A stretch of 64,000 nt of DNA from Pratylenchus scribneri. Its lineage: Eukaryota; Nematoda; Chromadorea; Rhabditida; Pratylenchidae. Location of the stretch: positions 124,001-188,000 of the forward strand of contig JAQSEB010000059.1 of NCBI GenBank assembly GCA_030063045.1, read 5' to 3'. Below are positions 45,936 through 57,300 of the stretch, piece by piece. The stretch's first letter is position 1, and every line of letters starts with the position of its first letter. Below the pieces are notes generated by a model. That model ran no database searches. It saw only the letters and a program-made list of their open reading frames with translations, and was not told the DNA's origin. A program made the translations under genes and the position numbers.

Positions 45936-48900
45936 TCAAAGAAGCATTTTTGCACTTAATGAAAACACTGGACTGCTTTGGAGTTGAACACGGCAACAAA
46001 TGAAGCCATTGTCTTGTCCAGTGTAGAGACAGGCGGAATTCTCGGGGCATGCCTATTATTTTAAAGTGGGTGGGAATTATTAATGATAGGTATCAAATAC
46101 TCTTTTAATTCCCCACTCTCTAATAATTCCCCACCCCCGATTTTTAAGAACTCAAAAGCTCCAGCAAAGATGAACTTTAAAAATTTTTTTTGTATTTTCT
46201 TAGTTCTCTAAAGAAAACTCTATAATTCGTTCAAAAATGTCCACAATTTAAGGAGTTAGACCCCAAATTTTTCCAATTATTGAGGGGCAGAAAATATAAT
46301 TCCCATGGGGAATTAAAAGAGCTTTTCAGTATATTACTTGAGGTGTGCCACCGCGCGCATACGGATTGCAGGTTCGATAATTTCCGGCCAACTCAACCGG
46401 AATGAGGTTGGCTGGTTGCGGAGGGCAAACATCTATGAAAATGGCAGGACGGAATTGAGATGATTGAATGTTTTCAAGCTAATATTGGAAATTGACTTAT
46501 TCCGGAATTAGTAAAGACACTGAGCTAGTTAATTTTGGAATCTCAGTTTCTAGACCACTTACAGGCTAAAGAATGGGTTCATTTAATTCGTCATAGTCGA
46601 ATTAGTCTATGAAAACCACTTCAAAACGGAATGGTCTTATTTTGAAAAGCTGAACCATTGTTTAAACCAAAACCGGTTTTGGTTTGCTAAATTTAGCTTA
46701 GGTCTTATCGCGTGTCTGAAATTGAAATTTCATAGACTAAATCGACTCTTCCCAGTCGACTGAGCCTATTTTCGAGCTTTTAGGTTCAACTTTTAGCTGA
46801 ACCTTTGTTTAAATCCAAACCGGTTTTGAGTTATTAACGTTTGCCTAGGTCTTATTTCGTGCCTGAAATTGAAAGTTAATAAGGTAAATGACCATGCCGC
46901 GTCGAATGAGCCAATTTTTTTAGTCTCTGGGTTGAACTTTTTTTGAAAATCCGAACCTTTGTTTAAACCCAAACCGGTTTAGATTTGCTAATGTTTACCT
47001 TAGCCTTGTTTTGTATTTGAAATTGAAATTTCATAAACTAATTGATTCTGCTCTGTTGAGTAAGCCTTTTTTCAGCTTTATGGGTGACTTTGTGAACCAT
47101 TGCCTAAACCCAAACCAGTTTTGATTTACTAAATTTTTGCTAATTATTTGCGGAATTAGCTAATTTCCAATATTAGCTTTAAAAATGAATTGACACTCAC
47201 TTGGCAATCGAACATCGCTTTCCAGCCCGCAGCAAATGTACCTCTCCAGCGTGGTGGAGAATTGGCAATGTCGATTGATGCCACATCCTTGGATGCCATC
47301 ATTGATCGGGGCGGATGGAGAACAATAGCGATATTGGGAATTGCCTTCGCCAGGCACTGGCACTAATTGCGGTGGACAAACTACGCGAAAATTTGGGGGA
47401 GAAATTTATATATTTTTTTTGAATATAAAATGAAGGAAATATTGGAGTACTCTTGAAAAACTGTGTCGGTTTTTGGCATATATTTCAGCGAGGCGAAAGT
47501 CAAATTGTGAAAGTTATATATCATTTGAAACCTCTGAATCTCTTCTATAAAGTGAATATATAATTTTATATTTAAATTATCACATTTTTTGGAGAAAGAA
47601 GTTTTTTATCTGAATTACTTGAGTTGTTTTCCTTCAGAGAATTTTAAATAATTCTTATTTTTATTTTCGAGTTTAATAAAAAAAATTTATATAGCCACAT
47701 TGTAGAGGAAATTAAGCCCTTTATAATGGCATATTTCCTTCATAAATTAGCAATTGCCTCATTGAATTGTGGACCAAAAAATAGTGCAAATTCAGGCACT
47801 CATAAGTGTCAACTGCTTGAGAAATTGTATCTTTTTTGGAACATATCTCAGCGAAGTTAAAAGCTATATAATATTTAAAATAGCTGATTTACCTCTACAA
47901 AAAGGTTATTAATTTTATTCTAAATTCATTTTAAAATAGTTATACATCTGAAAATGTGAACAACTCTTCCTTAAGTAAAAGATTTAAATCTCTCACAAAT
48001 CTAGATACTAACAATATCAAGAAAAATTAATATAGCTACTTTGTAGATAAAACTTAGCTCTTTCGAATGACATATCGCCTTCCAAAATTGGCTAAAGCCT
48101 CGCCGAATTATGGGCTAAAAACATTTACAGTTTTCAAGCAGTACTCAATCGACCCTTTTTAGAGGAGGAGATATTAAATTTGCTCACAGCCAGTATCGAT
48201 GCTGTCCGGCGAACGGCAACAATAGAAGGCATTGACGGAACTGGTTGTTGTGGAAAACCAGCAGAAAAAGTTGCCCGGACACGAGCCGTCCACATCTAAA
48301 AATACACCATTTTATAATGGGGGTACCAGGCCGAACATACTTGGAGTGCACTGCATTGGCTGAAGGGAAAGTGCCGAAATGAATGGGGCCGAATTAGCAG
48401 GACATAATGCTGAAAATGGGAGAGAAAATTAGGATGATGTGTGAAATATTAGTGGCACATTGCAATTCAACACTGGCACCGCAGCAAACATTTTGGTCCA
48501 ACAATGGGCTGAAAAAGCAATGAAAAAGTATGGATAGATCAAAGAATATTTTAGGGCCAAGTCCCTGTTCTAGCAATCATAAAGACTTTATCTATGGCTC
48601 AATCTATTCATTGGGATCGGTTTTGTTTAGAATATTTCATTTTCAAAGCATTTTAAACCGGTTTGAACTAAAGTTATGGCCAAGGGTTTTTAAATTCTGG
48701 TTTAACATTTTTAAAATTGAATCAAATCAAATCAGAATTGGCATTTTACTAATTAAATAGACCATGCCAAATCGAATAAGTTCGAAATTAATGATCTAGA
48801 ATGCCCGCGAGCTGAAATATGGCCATAAAAAAATGGCCAATAAACAGAATAGGCTAAAATATATGAATGAGGAAGTACCTGCTAAAGCAAGTATAGCCAT

Positions 48901-51900
48901 CCGGGCATCCACCGCTGATGCGGCCACTCCCGCCTGGATTTGTGCATGGGACGAGACGAGAACTTTTTTGAGAGTAATTAGTGCAAAAATTAATAATTAA
49001 AGAGAACAACCTGTCCGATTCCCGAGCCACAACCGTCCCTGGAGGACATGCCTCACTGAGGCAATAATTTTGACAGCTTCTTTATAATGGAAAAGGGAAA
49101 ACGAATTAGTAGAAATTTTCAATTAAAGAAGATGCGAGAGATCGCCAATATTGAATGTACCAACATAAGTTTTTGGCTCATAGCTCAGCGAGGCAAAAGC
49201 CAATTTGGGTAGGCGATATACCATTGAAAAGCCCAAAGTGTCCTTTATAAAGTGGCTTTAAAATATTTATGAAATTTTACTTTATTAAAAATATTATTTG
49301 CATTTGAATATTATAGAGTCGAATTTATGGAGGAAAATGTAAAAGTAGATTATTTCATAAATTGTTTTAAATTTTCAAAATATTAATTAAGCCACCTTTT
49401 AGAGTGGATTTAGTGCTTTCGAAAGGCATATCGCCTTCCAAAATTGATTGCTTCCTTGTTAGCTATGGCCAAAATAATAGCCCAATTACTCAATCGACGC
49501 CCCAGGCTTTATCAACATACTTTTGGCTGGCAAAGTTGTTCCGATTTCCTTTAAATGGAATTATCCGTAAACATATTTCCCTTCTTACTCACCTTCGCAT
49601 CCATTATATTCAAATGCTTGGCACATTTTTGTGTCGGGATTAAAGAAGAATCGTGTAATTCGAGTGCTGCTGCACCGAACGCCCACATCCTTTGGCTGAG
49701 AGCAGACAAAATTCTTGGAAGGACAGCACAGGGATTTGGTTTGATAAACCTATAAATTTATGAATTTTGGCCTTCCATTTCCCCTTTATTACTGTCCCAG
49801 TCCAAGTGGTCACCGGCGTACAATAATGCGTTGAAGGACATTGCCGATTGCTGGTACAGGGACGGGCTGCCCCATTTGGCTCCTTCCATACCTTCAGAGA
49901 AAATTTTCATTCATTAAAATGGATTTAAAATAATTGCCTCTCCGCCATCCGGACAACTTTCCACACGGCAATAATCTTTGCAATCTTGTTGCGTTGCAAA
50001 ATTGCTAAAAAAATTTCAAACTTTTTTTTTTCAATTTCCATATAATTTGTTGTGGCCATTCTGATTTTGGCAATCTATGACTCCATCAATTTATTTGGGC
50101 CGATTTTTGTTTAAAGGATTTCAGTTTTAAATCGATTTATTAGGTTTGAACCAAAGATATAGCCAAAGGTTTTTAAACCGGTTTAGCATTTCTAAAATTG
50201 ATCAAATCAGACCAGAATTGCCATTTTTCTAACTAAATCGATCATGCTGAATCGAATGAGTTATAAATTAATGCTTTATGGATCATACAAATTAAAATGT
50301 CTCTCCAATACTATTTTCAGTTTAAATAGAAGCTGTCAAAAACAGAATCGACTACTATTACTACTATAAATTCACTTTGAATTTCCATCGCATCCATTGA
50401 AGGAGAATGTTTGACAAGTCCTAAATGCATAATATGCGATTTTGAATTATTAAAATGTTGTTTTTGGCATGCCTCAATGTCGAATCATAATACCAACGAG
50501 TTACAGCCGGACCGCAAACGGCACCGCCCTTCGCTGGCAATGAACATGTATAGGCTAATAATTGGGAGGTGGGGAATTTTGGGTTTGGACTTTGGAATGA
50601 ATTTTAATTTAATCGTCAAAACCTTGGGTTGGGCAGCACCTTGAATACAGGGAAGTGTCAAAATTAATGTAAAAACCCCCAAGTTTTACCCATATGTGGT
50701 CCCATCATAATAGCAATAATAGTTGGCCGGACATGTGGCAGCAATGCTACTGGATGCTCCACCGCAAACAATGAAATTTCCGTTGGCGTCGGTCAACGCT
50801 GTCCCTTGAATGCATTGGGGTTCGCCTCAAAATTTGGGAAGCAATGAATGATTTTGGATTGCAATTTACTTCGTGCATCTCGACAATAATCTTGGCATTC
50901 TTTGTAAGTCTCGAAATTGTTGGCTTAAAAATTCAGATGGCACTGAAAATTTCCACTTTTCCAAACCATTCCCTTGGCAGCCGGAATAGATGAATTCCTC
51001 GCAATTTCCCTTAAAATGAGGGAGGGCATTTTCATTTGATATACCGTTACTAATCGCAGGCTTTTTCGTCATTTAAAATATATTAATAATACTTAATAAT
51101 TGAACAAATTTATTAGATATTTTTCTTAAAATTACAATTACAATCGCAATTACAATTCATAATTACATTTACAATCGCAATTACAATTACAATCGCAAAT
51201 TACAATTACAATCGCAATTTACAATTACAATTACAATCGCAAATTACAATTACAATCGCAAATTACAATTACAATTACAATCGCAAATTAAAATCGCAAT
51301 TTACAATTACAATTACAATCGCAAATTACAATCGCAAATTACAATCGCAAATTAAAATCGCAATTTACAATTACAATTACAATCGCAAATTAAAATCGCA
51401 ATTTACAATTACAATTACAATCGCAAATTACAATCGCAAATTACAATCGCAAATTAAAATCGCAATTTACAATTACAATTACAATCGCAAATTACAATCG
51501 CAAATTACAATCGCAATTTACAACTACAATTACAATCGCAAATTACAATTTTAATTACAATCGCAAATTACAATCGCAATTTACAATTACAATTACAATC
51601 GCAAATTACAATTTTAATTACAATCGCAAATTACAATCGCAATTTACAATTACAATTACAATCGCAAATTACAATTTTAATTACAATCGCAAATTACAAT
51701 CGCAATTTACAATTACAATTACAATCGCAAATTACAATTTTAATTACAATCGCAAATTACAATCGCAATTTACAACTACAATTACAATCGCAAATTACAA
51801 TTTTAATTACAATCGCAAATTACAATCGCAATTTACAATTACAATTACAATCGCAAATTACAATTTTAATTACAATCGCAAATTACAATCGCAATTTACA

Positions 51901-54900
51901 ATTACAATTACAATCGCAAATTACAATTTTAATTACAATCGCAATTTACAATTACAATTCACAATCTTAAAATTACAATTACAATTCAGAGACGAAATTT
52001 ATTAACAAAAAATATCAAAATTGGTTTAATTCTTGGTAAATTATTACAAATGGCGGCAAATTCGGCTTCCCCGATTTTAATTTTAACCTACCGTTTTTGC
52101 ATTGAACCACCATCGATTACTATATGTGCCACAATTGCCCTATATTCGGGAATTGTGATGATCCGAAAAACATGCAAATAATGCTGGTCAACCTGTTCCC
52201 TTGGCAATTTGCAAACATATTGAGGGCGAGGGCAACAAACACCCCCAAAAGTGGTTGATCCTGTTGTGGATTCGCAAGAATGCGTTGATGGACATGAATT
52301 TGAACCACTCCCCGTTGGTGAACACTTAAAAATTTAACATTGTTTAATATAAAATTACATTTTTTTCTAACCTCCATATTGCGTTCGCCGCTACTAAAAT
52401 TGTGGGGCAAAAATTTTAGAAAATTAATTTTTTGTATTTTTAAAAATTTGTTTTTTAATATTTTTTTGAAAATCTGTTTTTTGAATTTTTGAAAATTTGT
52501 TTCTTTAATTTTGAAATTTTTATTGAAAATCTAGTTTTTGAATTTTTGAAAATTTGTTTTTTAATTTCTGAAATTTTTTGAATTTTTAAAAATTTGTTTT
52601 TTTTAAATTTTTGAATTTTTTTTTTGAATTTTTAAAATTTTTTTTTTAATTTTTGAAAATTTTTTTGGTTTTGTAAATTTTTTAGAATTTTTGAAAATTC
52701 CTTTTTTGAATTTTTGGAAAATTTATTTTTTGAAAATTAATTTATGAATTTATTTAAGCCCCACCTATCTTTCAATGGTTCGCCTGCACTGCATAAAACT
52801 GTGAATTTTTAGTGGAAACAAATTAAAATAATTTTAATTAAGAGGAAAACTTCTTGAGCAGAATTTCTCACAATGGTCTTGAGAAAGGAAATTGTTGAAA
52901 TTTCCACCTTGTCCGAGGTACTGTGGAAAAGAAATGACACAAAATTAATTCCTATACTTGATGAATCCTACCGAAAATTGTATGCATCTTCCCTCGCGTG
53001 CATCATAATAGAATCGGGGATAGGTTAGGCCACTGCCATCGGGCACACCAACATCGAAATATTCCGATGGCAATCCGCCAGCCGTGTTGTATACTTCAGT
53101 TGGGATTGCGCCATTCCGTGAACAAATATGCATACTTTTTTAATTAATGGAAGGGGAAAATATTGATGAGGAAAGCGAAATAGGACATTTCAATACAGTA
53201 ATTTTAATATCTGGTCTATTCTTTTGGCCATAGCCCAGCAAGGAAACAACAAATTTAGGAAGGCAATATACCATTTGAAAGCCTAAAATGTCATCTAAAA
53301 AGTGGCTTCTCTATGATTTTGAAAATTCTAAGCATTTTGTAAAATAAGCGGGCTTTTCCTTATACAACCATAAAATGCGGGTTTATTATATTCAAAAGCA
53401 TATGTATTAATTTTTAAAGTTAAAATCCAAATTAAAATGAGCCAATTTTTAGAGGGAATTTAGAGCTTTCAAATGGCATATCGCCTTCCCGAATTAGCTA
53501 AAGCATCGCCAGATTATGGAAAAAAGAATGGTCAATGTATAGAAATTGCGGTATTGAAAAATCCCTATCAGGAGGAAAGGCACGTACTATGTTGGGCAAC
53601 ATTGCTGAAAAAAAAACAACATTTTACCTCTGAATCCAAATAAAAATCCTTCTTAACCCACCTGCAATGTTCCCATTGTGGTGCAAACATAGTTGGGATT
53701 GTTGCATCCATTGTCGGCCCCTTGGCAATACACCGGCTCCTGTTTGACCCCAGTGCTTCGATCTCGATAGAGGGGAAGTCCCCGATTGCAGGCTTTAAAA
53801 TTGAAACTGGATTTAAATAAGGAAAATGGCACACATACTTTGTTTGCAATAACTTTCGCAATGATCCTAAAGGGCACATTTATGGGGCATTAATCTAATC
53901 ACTTCTTTCATTCCATTGATTTTACCTTTGTCTGTGTAATTTGGGGATTTTATTGGATAAAATGGAGAATGGAAAGAAAACCTGAAAATTGTTTGCATTG
54001 CCTCCGTAGCCCTTAAATATGTTTAAATTAATAAATATTTAGGCATATGAAAGTGTAATTCTCAATTGGAAAAAGTCAAGTTTACCTCATCAGCTATAAT
54101 AAATTTGGAATTGAATCCTTTTTGGACAAATTTGATGGCTTTTTAGAGTTAAGTTTTGTCTATCAAATGATAACTTTGAGGAAAATATGTTTCCAGAATA
54201 GGATGTCATCATTTTTTTTTATCATTTTTCCATTTTTTGGCAATTATTCTCTGAAATTTAATTCATTTCAATTGTTTTCTATTTATTTTGATAATTTTAA
54301 TTAATCCAGCTGTTTCATTCTGCATCAAATCAATGAAAAAATTTAGTTTCCTGGAAATAAGCTTTAAGACTAATCCCAAAATGTAGACTTTTTTATTCAT
54401 AATTCTACGAATTCTAAATCTATTTAAATTTATTTCTAAAATCATTGAATAGGTTTAATCTAGTTCTTTCGTCCTGAATCAATTAAACCGCTTAAAACAA
54501 GATGCCCGGCTAAGAATTTACTCCATGATTTTATGCCTAAAATTGGACCTGATATTTCAGCTCACGGCATTCCCCAGTGATTGGATCATGGTACCAATGG
54601 TTGAGGGCACTTCCACCGCCCGGAGGGGTGAAACCTAAAAATATTTTGAAAATATTTAAACTTCAATTCCTTTTGGCCACCTTCATTTGGTGGCTGAATG
54701 CATGCGAATGCTGAAATGCAAATTTACGAAAGAAATATTTAATAAATTGCCTCGTGAAGGACAACAAAATGAGATTGGATTATTGACCGTACAATCCTCC
54801 GAATCGCAAATACAATCGTAGGCAAGTGCTCCAATGGCTTCACAAGTTGCATCGGCGCCTCCTTTTAATTAAAGGGAAAATTTACCGTGGGTAATATTTG

Positions 54901-56449
54901 GAAATAGGACGATTCAATATGACATTTCTGCTGTACTTGAACCGCTCTTTTGACCATAGCTCAACAAGGAAGCAACCAATTTAAGAAGGCTATATGCCAT
55001 TTGAATGCCCTAAGTGTCCTCTAAAAAGTGGCTTTAATAAATTTTTGAAAATTAAAAATAATTTGTAAAATAAGCGATTTTCCGATCAAACATCGAGTTT
55101 ATTACACTCAAATGTATGTAGCTTCTTTCAATAATAATTTTAATAAAATTTAAATAAGCCACTTTCTATAGGAAACTTTGAGCTTTCGAATGATATATCG
55201 CCTTCCAAAATTGGTCATTGCCTCCTTGAATTATAGACAAAATAATGGCCTAGAATTGACGACATTGAATCTATCTTTCCAGCTACCATATTTCCTTTAT
55301 TAGACGTCCATTCAAAAGAGGTTCTAAATTATAAGCCCGTGGGCTTCTAATAGAGGAAATAAGGTATTTAGTAAATTTTCACCGTTTACTTACCGTAACA
55401 TTGCTGGACCTGAGTGGATTAATGATAAAAAAATGAATAATAAAATGGATATTGATTGAAGCCAACCTGATTCTCAATTCTGAATTTTGGATTATTCCCA
55501 TTCAGTGGACAGAATCCATAATTCAAGCAGACAAGACCATCACGTGTTCTGAATGGTGGTTGATTGTTTGCACATCGACATTCCTTTAAAAAGATGGCAT
55601 TTCATTATTATAAATTTATCCCCAGAGTATCCCAACTTGTCTTTGAGCCAACTTGACGCCTTTTAAAATAACTCATCAAGTACAGAACCAATTTTGATGA
55701 TTTTATTATCAAATTAAAGCGCAGACTTATGGCTATTAAATGATATTAATTTTATTTAAATTGATTCAGCATTGATGAAGTTATGGCCAAAAAATCACTG
55801 CAAATTTCACTAATCCATCCAAAGTAAAGGTCATTTTAAATAGTTTTTTGGGCCATAATTACAACAATTCTGAACCAATTTAAATAAAAATAATATAATT
55901 TAATAACCAAAAGTCTACTCTTTAATTTAATAATAAAAACATCCAAATGGGTTCATTTTTGGATGAGTTATTTTAAACGGCGTCAAAATGGCCAATCGAC
56001 AAATTGAGATGCATCCAATTTAGAATTTACCCCGGATCTGCAATATGCCCCGGGCCAAACTGCCTCACACTGTCGATTCTGGGTGCAACCCGATTCGCCT
56101 GGATTGATTTTGCGCCAACAATAACTGTCAATTTCGACATAAGTGGTCAAACATGCGCATCGCTTATTCCCGGCACAATAATTTCCCGTGCCACAATCCG
56201 TGGACACCTTTAGGGAATAAATGCTTAAATGGAAAATTGCTAATGAAAATTGACTTCACACGGCCTTCCCACTGTCCCATGTTGGGCATATGAAGCCATT
56301 GGCGACCGTAAAGCCATATTCAGGAGTAGAATAATGAGCAACGAGGCTTTTTGTTGTTTGCCAAAAATAAGATTTGTTAATTTGTGTGGAAAAATGGCTG
56401 ACAATTGAAGTAAAAATTTTGGGACCAAATTGAAAGAAGGGGATTGCAT
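45936..56449 (-). CDS. Secreted multi-Kunitz / lustrin-type cysteine-rich protein, 951 aa
   Basis: Likely a secreted cuticle or matrix protein; Kunitz domains are serine protease inhibitor folds. 36 exons (high-low): 56449-56255, 56207-56031, 55583-55467, 55409-55394, 54861-54793, 54710-54681, 54634-54549, 54011-53982, 53931-53926, 53866-53839, 53792-53662, 53604-53588, 53134-52972, 52920-52851, 52783-52765, 52393-52372, 52324-52193, 52139-52092, 51009-50967, 50923-50870, 50825-50690, 50639-50623, 50554-50473, 50420-50376, 50004-49938, 49891-49793, 49749-49593, 49548-49521, 49079-49011, 48962-48879, 48508-48459, 48409-48341, 48295-48188, 47380-47201, 46432-46338, 46052-45936. The sum is 2856 nt and phases agree. 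N-terminal hydrophobic [11 protein letters not shown], then an EB-like module ([16 protein letters not shown]), five Kunitz domains ([40 protein letters not shown]) alternating with lustrin-type repeats. Two introns are GC-AG. The donor of exon 5 is a choice between GTACGG (used here) and GTCAAT. Confidence 0.88.
46560..47150. repeat. Tandem repeat of about 130 bp in a Kunitz/lustrin intron
   Basis: Three to four units share aacctttgtttaaaccc, aaccggttt, tgcctgaaattgaaa, and gtcgactgagcc-type ends. It fills the 46433-47200 intron. Confidence 0.6.
47460..48125. repeat. Two adjacent foldback family A copies
   Basis: Copy one: left arm from 47470, right arm to about 47785. Copy two: left arm from 47825, right arm to about 48122. 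Both are diverged, and gtactc/gagtac words mark the outer ends. They lie in the 47381-48187 intron. Confidence 0.65.
48620..48830. repeat. Dispersed aaccggtt-rich repeat fragment
   Basis: The segment with cattttaaaccggtttgaac, atggccaagggtttttaaa and ccatgccaaatcgaataag has a close relative at about 50120-50290 (ggtttttaaaccggtttagc, catgctgaatcgaatgag) and a further one at 5740-5960. Both nearby copies are in introns of the Kunitz/lustrin gene. Confidence 0.5.
49160..49485. repeat. Foldback family A copy
   Basis: Left arm 49170-49255 (ttggctcatagctcagcgag), right arm 49388-49475 (ctttcgaaaggcatatcgcc). It lies in the 49080-49520 intron, and its right end is about 40 bp from the 49521-49548 exon. 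Confidence 0.72.
51125..51990 (+). repeat. Low-complexity array of (aattacaatcgcaaatt)-type words
   Basis: About 860 bp made of attaca, atcgca and attttaattaca words in varying order, with a higher-order period near 60 bp in its second half. It lies in the 51010-52091 intron of the Kunitz/lustrin gene. Confidence 0.9.
52420..52745. repeat. Low-complexity (gaatttttgaaaatttgtttttt)n in an intron
   Basis: A degenerate repeat with a period near 30 bp fills the 52394-52764 intron. Confidence 0.65.
53213..53535. repeat. Foldback family A copy
   Basis: Left arm 53217-53308 (ctattcttttggccatagcc), right arm 53440-53530 (ctttcaaatggcatatcgcc). It lies in the 53135-53587 intron. Confidence 0.75.
54940..55245. 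repeat. Foldback family A copy
   Basis: Left arm 54945-55033 (gctcttttgaccatagctca), right arm 55155-55240 (ctttcgaatgatatatcgcc). It lies in the 54862-55393 intron. Confidence 0.75.
55645..55990. repeat. Foldback family B copy, complete with both ends
   Basis: The left end ttgacgccttttaaaataac (from about 55650) and right end ttattttaaacggcgtcaaa (to about 55988) are clear inverted repeats. This is the best copy for defining the family. It lies in the 55584-56030 intron, about 40 bp from an exon. Confidence 0.8.
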
Positions 56450-57300
56450 TTTATTAGATGGACCAAATCCAAGGATGGATTAGGCTGGGACACAAAAAGT
56501 GTGGATATTGGACAAGCATATTCTTTCATCCTTCCAGCCACTTTGGTGCGTGCATGTTGCGCTCAACGGGTGATCATCGGTGACCGCGACCTTCAACAAA
56601 CATTCCCGAAAAAGGGTCAATAAATTTGAATTTACATAGCAATTTTTATAAATGGGGATGGGGATTGTCCCATATATTTATATGGAAAATAATCGAAAAA
56701 GATTGGAAATTTTGAAAAGAATATTATCAAAAAGATTCATTCAGAAATTTATTCTTGAACAATAAAACTTATAGATAATTTTTAGTACTCTTCTCATCAA
56801 GATGCATAATTTGATTATGTTTTGTTGGGGTTTAATCAACTTTAACTTAGTTTTGAACCATTAAACCAAAATGGGTTTAAACCATTTAATACCCTTTAAT
56901 TGTTGACCAAACCAAAATGGGTTTTAAACATAAAAACTGTTGGGATTTTTAAAAATATTTTGGGATGCATAAATTTTCATGTAACTCATAAATAATTATT
57001 GATCGGACTCATAAATCATACATAATTGTTGATGTTCGGATGCAGGAACTGTAAAAGAACCTGATTTCTCCCTTTCATCCACACACATTTTCCCCGCCGT
57101 CCTTCCCTTCCGTCACTTTTCTTGTTTCTTCCCTTATTTCTACATCGTCTTCTTTTATTCGTCCGTGTTAGTCGTTCTTTTTTCACCACTCCTTCCCGTC
57201 AAATCCTTCCCAAAAACATTTCAGTCAGCTCAAAATCAATATATTTCATAACAAATAAAATACTAAATTGCACCTTCAATTCAATTCCATATCAATCAAC
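56450..57300. other. Divergent promoter region with a truncated element C
   Basis: The Kunitz/lustrin gene leaves to the left and the MATH-BTB gene to the right. A truncated element C (left end plus about two units) lies at 56795-56930. At 57060-57200 a strongly pyrimidine-rich stretch (tttctccctttcatccac, cgtccttcccttccgtca, cttgtttcttcccttatttc) resembles a nematode promoter for the MATH-BTB gene. Confidence 0.5.

Noticed and set aside
54788..54861. Donor GTCAAT at 54787 for exon 5 of the Kunitz/lustrin gene with a 13-nt next exon
   Set aside because: It also keeps phase, but using GTACGG with the stronger tttcag acceptor restores the first Kunitz Cys ([11 protein letters not shown]). Kept as an alternative only.
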